This document shows positions 45,401 through 58,400 of a stretch of DNA of 64,000 nt, one piece after another. A program made the position numbers and the translations under genes. Positions within the stretch are counted from its first letter, which is position 1. Every line of letters begins with the position of its first letter. Source of the stretch: Diphasiastrum complanatum. Its lineage: Eukaryota > Streptophyta > Lycopodiopsida > Lycopodiales > Lycopodiaceae. The DNA is taken from assembly GCA_029204225.1 (NCBI GenBank), contig MU832653.1, positions 1-64,000 on the forward strand, written 5' to 3'. The notes beneath the pieces were generated by a model that saw only the letters and a list, made by a program, of their open reading frames with translations, did not search any database and was not told where the DNA came from.

Positions 45401-48400
45401 AGCAACAACATATCTGGAAGTGTCTAACTCTGATATCCTGTGAAGAAAGGTAATGATCTGAAACATAGCACCTATAACCAGTGGAGGAGAAGCAAACTCC
45501 GCTAATATGATATCATGTGGTACCGAGGACTTAGCCCTAATCATCCTGCTGAGCATGAGAATCTGGATATGAGTAAGATCCCTCCAAGTATCACGTGATA
45601 AATCCGGGCACCAAGTCTCAGCTGAGTATAGAACAACCGGGGAGACAATGGCAGAAAATAGCAAGCATTTGGTAGCAGGATCCCATACATAATACGTGGA
45701 ACAGAATCTCTCCATATGAACAAGAGAAGTATGTCCCTTACGGAGTTTGGTGAGGGCTGCCGGTCAAAATGTGAGTAGTGGACCAGAGAAAAGTACTCCC
45801 AAATAAGTGTAAGAGGTCACAATCTCAATCGGCAACCCATCATAATAGAAGGTCACATCTCTCATATGTTGTCTATTGGTGTTGAACACCATAATCTTGG
45901 TCTTCTTAGCATTAACCGTCAATCCCCAAAGCTGACAGAAGCGATGTAAAGTAGAAAGGTGTCTCTGTAAGCCCGCTGCAGAGGATGAGAGAAGAACCAC
46001 ATCATCAGCGTATAGGAGAATGGGGATAATAATATCTGCTAAGGGACAGCCCTCTCCACCTTCCTCGCGAATAATCCGCTTGAGGTCATCGATATATAGT
46101 GCAAAGAGAGTAGGTGATAAGGGGCAGCCCTGCTTCACTCCAATGGAGTGTATCAGCGGGGACCAACCACTACCGTCCTTGAAACGCGCCCAAACTCGCT
46201 CATATAAGGTAATGATCGCGGCAATAGTCTCGTCTGTGAAGCCAAGTGAAGAGAATCTCTGGAAAAGGAGATGTCTCGGAACTGAGTCAAAAGCTTTGCG
46301 GAAATCCACAAAGCAACAATAAACTCTCTGTCTCTGATGTCGTGCCTCCTCAATAATGCATCTCAAAATGAAAATCTGATCTGAGGTAGAGTATCCTGGT
46401 TTGAACCCAGCTTGACCCGTAGCATGTAAATCCTCAGTCTCAGCAAAAGATCCAGTAACCGTCTGTAAAATGGAACCAGTAATCTTAGAAAAAGTGTGAC
46501 CAATCATAATAGTGCGGTAGTTTTCTACATTCATGGGATCACCTGCCTTGAAGATGGGATGAAAGATATTAGTACACCATGCAGTAGGAAAACCAGACGT
46601 CACAGCGGTGATAAAAGTGTGAGCAATATAGGGCGAGATAAGGTGTGCTACAGGTTTTAGAAAATCTACGTTTAGAGAATCATAGTCAGTGGCTTTATGA
46701 AGTTTGGCATGTTTAATGGCATTTTCGACCATGTGCGGAGTAAAAAGTGTACAATGGGTAGGTTGTGGTGAGAGTAAGGTAGGAGGAGAGTCTAGGGTAT
46801 AAAAGTTTCGTGGCATATTCCACCCAGGATTCAATTGCTATGGGGGCCAAAGTTGAAGAGGATTTGGTGAAATGTTTCCAGAAAAAGGAGGAGGGGGAAT
46901 CTAAAGAGTCGATCAACCTTTGGCAGAGTGATCGCAGGTATGTTATCTTCTTTGTTCTGGTGGCTTTCTGATACTTTTTCTAGTGTTGCTAGTACGGGCG
47001 TTGAAATCTCCTGCTAATAAAATGTAGCCCTGCTGAGAAAAAATAGCAATATCATCCGAAAGTGCCTGAAATGGGTCTCCACCAAATTCAGCAAACGCCG
47101 AAGTCTGTGGAGCGAAATAGCATACAGCCATATAAATGTCTGAGGTAATCCCAATAGTGAACCAATAGTATGTAGCCATATATAGCGAGCATATGGATCT
47201 TGCTTAACCATCTTAACTGCGGTGGCTCTGTATAAACAAGCTACTCCGCCAGATCCACGACAGGTTTTATGGACGGAAAACAGAATGCCAAGAGTAATTC
47301 TGTATATGTGGAAGAGGATGATATAAAGACTCATGGGTTTCAGCCAATAACAAAATGTTACTCCTACCGATGATGATGATAAAAAACCATTGCAATTCCA
47401 GAAGCCAAGTTTCAAAGTGGTAGGGGATCTCGGGCAGCTTCTAAACCTGGGGACTCCGAGTTCCTAGTGTGAGAGGAGGTCGAAATATCTCGGTTTGCCG
47501 TCGATAAAAACGACCCTTTGTCCTTTTTCTTTTGCTTCGTGAATAATCTTTTTCCTTGCTAGCCATTGGGTATTTGTCAAATCATCATCCGTATAAATGA
47601 AAGCGCCTTTGAGTTTTGCTCTAAGCCGAAGGGCTGCATTGCGATGTTGAAGTGAGCGAAATTCGATAAAAAGAACGTTGTCATCAAATTTACTACGCCA
47701 TGCCGTATCAAAACCATCAACAACATGAGATAATTTGGAGACGAGTAGCTTCTTCTATTGGTTTACCGCCGTTGGCAATGCCTCTTACTCTAATGTTAAG
47801 AGCCTTTTTAGCTCTTCTAGCTTGTTCATCCAAAACTGTCTCCAAATTGTTATCCATCAGAGAGGCTGAGATATGGGGGTGATTACCTTGTTTGAGGATC
47901 GATGTTGTTTCTTCAACCTGTTTTGCAAGGGATGAGAGTTTGCTGCCCATATCGTCTGGTTTGAAGAGTGCTGCCCATGTCTTGTCTTCGTCTCTTCGAC
48001 TTGTTTTTCCAAGCAAGATATTTTGTTGGAAGTTTCGTCCGAAGGAGGTACATGTTCTGCAATCCGTTGCTTGAGATATACATTTTCTTGCTCCAGCTGC
48101 TCCACCCGTTCTTTGACACCCACGAGATCCGTAACCAACTTGCCATTCGCCATTTCAAAGAAGTGTAGTTGTTTCTTAAGGCTAAGGATTCCGTTTCGGA
48201 TGAAACCGATATCATAGGCATAAAGACTCTCAATAGGCTTGGAAGGAGTGTAATCGACCGTGGGCTACTGATTTGCAGGCGTTTCTGTGACAACAAGTAT
48301 ATTGGTGGTGAAAATAGAGGGTGCACCAGTGATGGAGCCTTCTGCAGCCAGCGGTGAGGTTGTTGTAGGTGAGATAGCATCCCCCTCCACCGTAGATGAT

Positions 48401-49357
48401 GGGGGAGGAGAAGAGATGAATAGAGGGGGGGCGTAGGGGCACCCCCCTTTTTCTTAGGCGCCATGTAGGAGGCAGCCCTGGAAGAGGGCACTAGTTCACA
48501 GTTCAACAGCCCTGGAGGGCACTAGTTTAAAAGCAGGGCAATCAGCGCCAGCAAGGCAGCCTCAGCGTGTGCCAGCAGGGTCAGCACCAGTAGGTATAAG
48601 ACCCTTCACAAGCTCCCAGGCTTTCAGGAATGAAACCACGTAGCTGGTTGTTTAGTAAAATTAATATTTCTAGATTACCGCCATAGCAGAGGTTGGGAGG
48701 AATGGATCCACTTAAGGCATTGGAGGAGAGGTCCAGATTATATAGATTGCCATTTTCTGCCAAGATGCAAAGGAATTTTTCCCGTCCAATTGTTCGCCCA
48801 CAAGAAGAGGACCTGCAGATAAGGTCCGCAATAGAGGAAGGAATGCCACCATGTAATTGGTTACAGAAAAAAAAAAAAAAAAAAAACTTATAAGCTCCAG
48901 CATCCGAAGCTTCTGAAGATCTTGCGGTATTTCCTCACTGAGCTGGTTGTTAGAAAGATTAGTGATGTCTATATGGTCCTCTGCTCAGATCCGCTGGGCC
49001 ATCGCTGTTCAGATCCGCTGCTCTCCGCTAAAGTTCACTTGCCTCTTCTGTGATACTCGGAGATTTATCATTTGGACCCATGATATTTCGGCGGCTCCGT
49101 CCACCAACAGTATTTCGTTCTGGCAAGAGCAACTCGTAGTGCATATGCTTCAGTGTCATGAAGTTTCCTGATCGGGCTTATTGAAGGTTCCGTGTGATAG
49201 CACAATATGAAGATCTGATCGGAAGATCCACTGTTTTCCGATATTATCAAAGGATCATGTATCATCTGCGCTCCTGAAGCACGATCCAACGTTTCATACC
49301 TGGCTGTGGACAGCGCGCTTGAGACATGGCATGGCGAGAGAGAGAAGACATGGCATG

Positions 49358-49425
<68 letters not shown>

Positions 49426-52400
49426 CGAAGATAAATCCGACAGAGTTTTACTAGGAAGAAGAGAAGATGAAGAGACCCTGATACAAAGGAAATGGCTCCC
49501 TCATATAGATTTGACAGGTGAACCTCCTTCACTCTGATTGGCTATTAAAGTTCCATCAGGATCACGATCTTGACCGTCAAGATCACTTTGTGTTTCTTGA
49601 GGACAAGTTGTGTTTCCCAACTTGGGAACTTTACAAAAGCTAAGTATAAATACTTAATTTAATTAAAAATTGTGCTCCATGGCACTTAATAGCCTAAGGC
49701 CCAATGTTGGACCCACACACGCAGAATCGGTCGCCTATTTCTAATACTTCCGACTCTCTACTTCAATTATGTAGTGTTTGGGCTGTAGAAGCCTCTTGCC
49801 ATATTCTAGAATATTCCATGTCATTCCCAGAATCGGACAACAGTCGTACAAGCTTCTAGTCAATATAGTACATGTGATCTAACCTAAAAAAAATAAAATT
49901 CAATTTTGAGATGATTGTGTGTTTGCATCTCCTTCCACATCTACATTAGCTTCTTTATTGGTACCCAAATCTAGATAAACGAAAAAAGGATGAATGAAAA
50001 GGAGACGCAGTTCAGAGGAAAGGTGCAGGCAACAAGGACAACAACACTGAGCCATTTTGGAAAAGAAGGGATCTACATTGTCAATACACAATTCCCCTTG
50101 GTGAAGTTGTAGAAATTATTATGTGGAAATGTGTAGTTAGAGTCTAGGGTAACTAGATATCATTATCTCATGATATATTATCATGGATTTAGCTCTACTT
50201 AGGCACTACCTAGCAAGGTCCCAAGTTGTGTCTTGGAGGTGTGAATAAGCTCCAATGAAGGCCACCTCAAGAGTCTTACCTTCTACAACTTTGGTAAGGC
50301 TCTTAGTCATTAGATTAACGCTTGTACTGACCACTTCAACCGAAAATCCATTTGGAAGCCCTTTTTCCATTGAAACTTCTAGCACTCTCAAGTATTACCC
50401 TATTCTTCCTTTCAACAACTCCATTTTCTTATGGTGTGTTGAATATAGCAAATTGTCTCTTTATTTTGTTAGCTTGCAGAAACTCATGAAACCGTCTGAT
50501 GTGGATTCACCTCCTCTATTTCATCAAAGCTTATTTTCATTTCCAATCTATCTATCTAACATGGCATGAAGTTGCTTGAAGTGTTCTAGGGCTTCTAATC
50601 TTCATCTCAAAAGGTACACCCACACCTCTCTAGAGTCATCATCAACACAAAAATGAAGTAACATGAGCCCCTATAGGGGTAGATTGGATTGGGCAAGGCC
50701 ACATAAATTTCATTGTATCAACACCAATACTTAGCCTTTTATGCACCACATTTGCCTTACATGGCACATGCACTACTATCTGTATGCACATTTGAGTAGT
50801 TTGACATTTCATAATAGAATGATATTTTATAATACCAAATCTTTCATGCCACCATTTTTTGCGGGACTGCATTACTGATGACATGTTCTTTTGGTGTTGC
50901 ACATAGCTTGTATGAATTCTCTTCTTCAATATCTTAAGCCACATCCTTGTAGTTGTTATTGACTTCAAACGCAACTTTTATTTCCTAAATATAAATTGCA
51001 CAAACAAAATCAAACTTACTGCCAAATATGTAAAAGACATCCTTAACATATCTTATTTAACCATCAAGCAGTTTCGAAGGCCTTTCATCATGACCCTTGA
51101 TATGAAAAAGCATCCCCAAGCACACTGTTTGATTATGACGGTGCTCAACAAACTACAAAAACCATAGTGTCACATGTGAGATGCACCCAAATTTATATAA
51201 CATCCACTTTTGAAGTTTGAACTCATAGGTCAACAAGCTTCAGGTTCTTTGTTTTCTACAATGACTCTCTCAAAAGTTGATCGTTGAAAATCAGGCTATT
51301 GAAAGTTGCTACAAGTCAATGTTATTGTTCTATAATGGCAAGATTGAATGTGTTGTGTTACCGGAATCTAGTAAGCTACATGGTACGAACTTTAACATCT
51401 AGAAGTACAAGATGCAAAATATTCTCCAAGATCGAGAATATTGGGATATTGTCACAGGAGCTGAGATACCTCCATCAACTGGATAGAGAATTGAGAGAGT
51501 ATCTAAAGCAAAAAAGAAAGGCACATCATATCATTAATTTATCTGTTAAAGCTATGATTATTTCTCACATCAGGGATGTTGCTAGACCCAAGGAGGCTTG
51601 GGATATTCTAAAACGTTTATATGAGACTATCTCGAATAATGTTCTTAACTAAGAAGCTACATACATTAAAGACAGGTACAGGTGAATTGGTAACGGATTA
51701 CTTTGCTCGAGTGAAAGATGTGAGAGGGCAACTTGTTGCAGTTGGAGAAAGCGTCCCGGATTCAGTGTTGATATCTATCATGCTTAATAGTTTACCTTTG
51801 GCCTATCAAAACTTTGTTATGATGTAGCGTTTAAGGGAGACCAGGCCTTGTTTTGATGAGTTCAATGCAATCCTGCTACAAGAGGAAATGAGACGACAAA
51901 ATCTTGTTAACGGGGACGATTTCAAGGAGCAGGCATTCTTAGCGAAGAAACAAGGGTAAAGTTTCAAGAAAGATGGCAAAAGTGAAAAAGAACAAAGGGA
52001 AGAAGAAACAGCAAGATCAACAAGAAAATCAACCAAAAAAAGACGAAAAGAAAGCAATTTGAAAAGGACATTACTTTATTTGCGAAGAGCCAAGGCCTTA
52101 CGCAAAGAAGTGCTCGACAAACAAGTCCAAGAAGAAGCAGGATGGAAATTTTGCTAGAGAAGGACTCATTACGAAGATAAGTGCTTTGGATCTTGACGTC
52201 AACATCTTCAGGTGACCCCTCGAGGGAAGAGGAGTGTTGGTTTATTGATTCAATTGCATCGAAACATATGAGACCTAGGCGAGATTGGCTATGCATGCAA
52301 GAGGGTGTGGGCGCACTAGTTCTAGAATAGGACATGATTTTTCACTTAGCAATTTATTAGGGATCTTTACCCAAAATAGAGACCAACTGTAGTAATTAGC

Positions 52401-55400
52401 TTTTTGCATTTGCTTAGCCTTTCCTTTTGAAAGAGACTAGACAAATGATATAAGCAGGGCTCATTCCATTGTAGAGAGCTTTGCTCATTCTTCACTTGAT
52501 CTAAGTTCTATTTAATCTCTCATGTTGATCTTGATTGATATGTGTGAATGCTAATATGATTAGTTCACTTGTATCTTGAATTTGAGCATCAAATTCCAAC
52601 AAAGTCTTACCAAAAAAATTGCAATTACCTTGAGTTTCGATGTAATCAAGGATGCATTCTCCACTTCTTTTCTCAAGGGTCTAGCATTGCTCACTTGAAG
52701 TTAATCCCATGGCTCAACCAATGTTTCATGGACCTTTCCAAAATAGCCTTTCCACAACGTGTTTGAAACGGGAAAGAATCGACACTCTTGGGAAAGAAAC
52801 GGTGAAACGTTTTTAGGGTTTTTTTTTTTTTTTTTGGCTTGGTTCACTCGACTTTTGGTAAAGGAAAACCAAATGTTGTTTGAGTGTCTAGATAGTGATT
52901 ATAGCTCTATACAATGGCACTATAACAATTGTAAATCGACACACTTAGATGACGGAGGACTCAATGAGACCTTAAGTTACAACACACAATGCACATGCAC
53001 AAGGTATTCATGATTCTACTATTCCCTACTAAGTTTTGACTAAAGTTTTATATGCCAAACTTTCACACAAACATTAGGAGGTTTTTTCGTATTTTTGCTT
53101 TAATCTTAAAATCCGTTTGAAACGGTCTGTTTGAAATGAATTTTTAAAAATGGAGTATCATTGAATGAAATGCGTTTCAATGAAACATTGGGCTCAATAG
53201 GGCCACCATATAGACTTACAACACATATGTTGAAGACATAGCAGCATAGTTGCTGATCGTTTCTAGAAACACCTCCAAAAACACGTTTAAAAACGCGTCT
53301 GATGTAGAGCAACGTTTCTCATAAAGGTTTTTTTTTTTTTTTAATTTATGTAGGTTGCCGAATGTTTCGGGTACAATTTAGGTGCATCAATCCCTATTGA
53401 ATTCTGTCAAGGATAAAAACTCTATTGATTGATTTCACTCGTCAAGCAACTCAAATGCTGCTGGAATCGTGTGCACCACCTCTGGATCGACAAGTAGATG
53501 GACGCCAACTACTCACTCGCAAAAAACCACCTCCATTAGCTCACATTGGCACTCAAAATCCCCTCCACAGCTGGTGCGTTTCTGGCTGCGAGGAGGGGTT
53601 CAATTTTTTTAATACCTGTTTTTTTTTTCAACAATTCTGGATCCAGAAACCCATTTCTAGAAACATTTTCTTCCCAAAAACACGTTTCTGGGCAACTATG
53701 GTTTAAGATCAAAGAACGCAACAATCAATCAAGCCATGAGGGAGAAGGGAGAGAGAAAGCTTAATTATTTGCATTAGAGAGGAGATGTCACATAAGAGAA
53801 AAGATGAACGCACTAGTATCCCTATGATTCTAGTCCACTAGTACCTAGTCCGGAGATGTCACATAAGAGAAAAGACATTAGCACTAATATCCCTACAATT
53901 CTAGTCCACTAGTACCTAGTACAAATAGGGACTAGACCTTATTAATTCTACAACATTATCCTTTGGCCCTTAAGTAGTTTATAACCAATGAGTAAATTTC
54001 CAGTACATCAATGAATACAATTAATGACTAACATAACTAATATAAAGTACCAATCACACATATGACTAGTTTTTGGATTGTGCTAGCCAGGGTGGTTGTT
54101 GATTTGGCACGTTTGTTGACTACTCATGCTTAGTCCTAATATCATCCGTCTCGAAGGTCATACTTCCAATTACATAGAGGTACCAAAAGTAGATTGTGTG
54201 CCACAACCAACCAACCAAATAATAGAGATCACACCCTTTCATAGTAATTATATTACCACCAAGCTCCAACTATGCCTCACAATGATGAAGCCACATCAAA
54301 GATCTATGGACCAGATGTGAAGGGACACAAACCTTGAGGCAACTCAATCTCTTTCATGTGTCATAACACAAGCTTTGTGTGTTCTCTCTCTTCCCTTCTG
54401 ATAAAGTATTGAATCGTTGTTGTGTGCACTAACCTTCAACATGGCATCAGAGAAAATTGTGATCGTGACTAATCTAGAATGAGACATCTACAAATGCAAC
54501 TGTCTTTGACAAAAAAGAAAGAAAGCCTCTTTGCATTCTTGTTGAGAATCGTTGATTGTTACATCTCCTCTTATTTATTATGTGGGTCTTTCTATGGTTG
54601 AGATGTGAACTTCCAGCCCGCAAACCTCATTGGAAAAGAATTTTTTCAAAAACGTTATAGTTTCTTCAAATCCAAACATCTTACTACATCTTTTAACGAA
54701 AAATATATTCTGAAGATTGTTGAAAACAGCCCATAGAAACTGTCAACTTTGCGTCCAACAATTTTCTATGTGAAGCAAAATCATTCAAAAGGCGCATTGC
54801 TATTTGGCAAAAATGAGTGTTTTTGAAATTGTGTTAGACTACTAATCTGTTGCACAAGGATGTTGAAAGGCACTTGGGGCGCAAGTATCAATGAGACAGT
54901 CGTGCTGAAAAACGTACTTTTGAAATTGTGTTAGATTACTAATTTGTTGCACAAGGATGCTGAAAGGCCGCTAAACTTGTGTCGCAAGTATCAATGAGGT
55001 AGTCGTGCTGAAAAATGTATGGAAAATTCTTGCAACCCACAAACATTGTGAAAGATTCCTCTCTGAAGGGGAAAGAAGAATCTCTTTCATTGGTGAGTCT
55101 CTATTTTCAGCCCACAATCTTTTGAACAGCCCCCTCTAAAATTTGTGGATGAATTTCTGGCCCATGGACTTGCATGAGAAATTCTGCCCTTGCTGAAAGA
55201 TTTCAACCCATCGTGAAGATGGCGAAGGCTGCCTCATCCCACATGAAAGCAATTTCGGTAAAGAAGCAAAGTCAAGGAAGAAGGTTCAGCATGAATAAGG
55301 AACTTTTGAAATGAGGAAGATAACCCCTTGCTAAAGAGAATCATCCTACAGTGACGACTTCAACCCTCAAAGAAAGGTTTCTTGTGCCCTTGTTTAGAAA

Positions 55401-58400
55401 TTTTGAAGTCTTTTAAAGTTTATTTGGTGGCATGAAAGTTTGCAACATCCTTCTTTACCTGAATACGCAGAACTTCATTGAAAATCTCGGACCAAGCCCT
55501 TATTCAACATCTTATGCCTTAACTTGTGCAGCCCTTCAACTATTTAAAGACCAGAGGTTTCAATCCAGTTTATGGTGGCACTTTGAAGTGATTGTTGTAG
55601 TAAGCAGTCACACTATAAATTGCAGATTCCGGCAAGTTATTTTTCATTTAAAATGAGATCGCTTCTTCAACTTGGTGATGACCGATCAATTATTGCAATG
55701 TTCTAAAGGATCCGTACTGTGTAAGAAAATCACAATTCAAGGAAGAGTCTCAGGGTGTTAGATCAAAATCTTTGATTGTTGGAACCATTTTACAATGCAA
55801 AGTTTCCTGCAGTAAAGTTGGACATTGGGCCAATCCATGTTGCAATAGGAATGCTGATATTAAGTCAACAAACAAAGATGATGCACAGAATTTGTTAACC
55901 TCTTTGTGGGAGTACACATAGAGTGTACAACCCACCCTACCTGCCCATGCACGGATTCCACATAGAAGCCTTCTATCAATCATGCCAACCTCCTATGCAT
56001 GTCTACTGCATATAGGAAACCCCTATGGCATAATAGTCAGAACTCATGCAAAAGCATACCGCATGTACACTCACACCTAACCATGAATGTAACACACATG
56101 CTAATACCGCATGCAAGTGGTCACCGACCCCATGATCCTATTCGACTATTATCCGGGTTAGGTCCAATCCCAATGTCCTAAGGCACCCCTTAACAGTCCA
56201 AACCAGTTAGGGCCATGACAAAAAGCCTAGAGGGTAAAAGCGGGAATTTGGGAAGAGGCTACAGGAAACCATATGCGTAAAAGGACCTGGGACTTATGGA
56301 CAGATGTGAAGGGAAACAAACCTCTATGTAACGGACGTCTCTCTCATGTATCGTTTCCAATCATTCTATTGCAATACAAGCTGTGCGTGGTCTCTCTACG
56401 ATCTTCTCAAAACATGTACTGAATGCAATATTGCATGCTCTGATCTTCAACACAACGATATCAAGCACAATCTCCACATCATTATAAACCACATATTCAT
56501 TCTTACACAAAATCCAACAAAGAATAACATTGATTGAATAATGCATTGTCTTCTCCTACCTTTCTCCTTTTCCAAAGCATTTAATGCATTCATGTACATA
56601 TCTCCTAAAGCAATACTTCTTACTGAAAAAATCTAATTGTAAAGAACAAACTTTAAGCACAAAATTCACAAGAGAAAACAATGTTTTCACTTGTACTTCT
56701 TGGCTTCTTTCACAAATGCTTCTTGTCCTTGCAACCATGCCAAGTCTGATTTAGAAGATTATGGTTGATATATGCCATGTCTAAGCAGTATTTCCTAGCA
56801 CTCATTTCACAAGAAGGAACACGTAACTTAAATTATGATCTATTTAAGACATAGGACCTAGCCAGAAACAAAATTATAACAGCTACTTCATGTTGTAAGT
56901 GGGAGACCTAAAACATACAGGAAACAAAACAAGCAAACAAGTCACAAAAGTGACTATGCATGAGACATATTATGTATAGGGAGACCAAAATGCTACTAGT
57001 TCTTCAAAAAGTAAATGAAACAAGTTTATCTTTTACTGTTGAACGACATGGCTAGAATTATCAAGTCTGCTAAGAAAAAATCCAGTATATAAGAGAGACA
57101 GAGAGAGACCAACCATGAGGTGGAACGGCTGTGACACAATTGCATAGTGCACATCGTACATTTGTAGCCCCATGCGGATATACAAGCAAAGTTCTGCATC
57201 CACTGCAATAAAGCTGGCTCTGTGAACCTAGAAACCCAACCAGCATAACATGATAAAAAAAAATGAGAGGGTGCAAAGAAGTTTACAGACACAACGAGCA
57301 TCACAATCAGATTATGCCTATGCACACTATTCCGAAGTACAAGCCTCCGCTCCCTCCCTTCGCACCTAAAATTTGAAATACAAAAGGAACACACATCTAA
57401 ATCATGAAGCAAGTGCGTTTCTTAAAAATTGAAAATCTCTGAGTTTTTGTAAGGCTAATCACGTGTTCGAGTTAGAATGGACCACAATCTATTTGACACA
57501 GGAATCACCAATTGGTAAGGTTGTTTAAGTTCTCCAAGGCTATGATTGTCGGCTTGTAAGCAAGAACATTATTGATCGAGTTGGTGTTAAAAAGGAGGAA
57601 AGGAAAGAAGTGCGTTGTAGATTGCCAGCTACAAGTTAAGACACCTAGTTTACTTGGAGACTGTGCATGACTACTTTGTTGTAAATTTTTTCTTCCCTTG
57701 TGAATTTATTTGATATGGTTTTGGCTGATGTGTATCATTTCTAAAAAATTTCATGCCCTTTGTGAAGTTCATTGAAATCAAACTCCAGAACTTGAGGGAA
57801 GGGAAGGAGGCCTTAACCAACACACACTACCTATTGGAGGACTAATGTGTACCACAAGAGCCTTGTTACTGTACTTGTCAATAAGAGTTGCTCATAAGTT
57901 CTTTATGTGTTTTTTTGCTCAATGCATTTTTGCTTTCAATTTCCCAGCTGTACACAGATGACATTTTGTGGGCCTGACATTATTTGGGCTAATCAGCGTA
58001 AACTCCTGTATTTCTGTTGTTAAACAGAAACATGACTAGATGTTTGCATTATGTAAAAAGATATACCAATGTTGTGTCTAGAATACAAAACACAACAAAG
58101 GGACATGCAATCTTCGGCCCTACAGAATCCAGACAGAACATATAACTCCTCATAAGTCCTTATGTACCCCCCTGGAGGCTGGAACATTAAACCAAAATCA
58201 TAAGATTTCATATCTCTACTCTCAAATTACAAAAATCTACTTAACAACTATGTGTCTAACGATAAGAACAATGAGCTCACCACTAACAAATCACAAACAT
58301 TGCACAATAGATTGTGCTGATCAGTTCGAACTTCTATTGCCTTTAAATGCATTGGAGCTATTGTAGCGCAGGCATCCCAAAGGGAGCCGGGATCCACGAC

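Larger units (their letters stand above)
44345..48590 (-). mobile_element. LINE (non-LTR retrotransposon), nearly full length
   Basis: On the minus strand the order is 5' leader (to about 48590), ORF1 from ATG 48464, ORF2 with APE endonuclease, reverse transcriptase and C-terminal domain, then a 3' tail of ATTCTA-like and (CT)n units at about 44342-44370. It lies in intron 2 in the same orientation as the host gene. Several frameshifts and stops show that it is inactive. No target duplication could be recognised. Confidence 0.88.
42361..57113 (-). other. Intron 2 of the LSD1-like gene, 14.75 kb
   Basis: Bounded by donor G|GTTGGT (57113) and acceptor GGTACAG (42361), with in-frame zinc-finger exons on both sides. 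It contains Copia remnants (42.8-44.05, 50.2-51.0, 51.3-52.3 kb), a LINE (44.3-48.6 kb), an LRR pseudogene fragment (48.6-48.96 kb), a (GA)n tract and several short tandem duplications. Confidence 0.88.

Noticed and set aside
57026-57412. 128-codon minus-strand frame over LSD1-like exon 2
   Set aside because: It is in a different frame from the zinc finger and crosses the splice sites.
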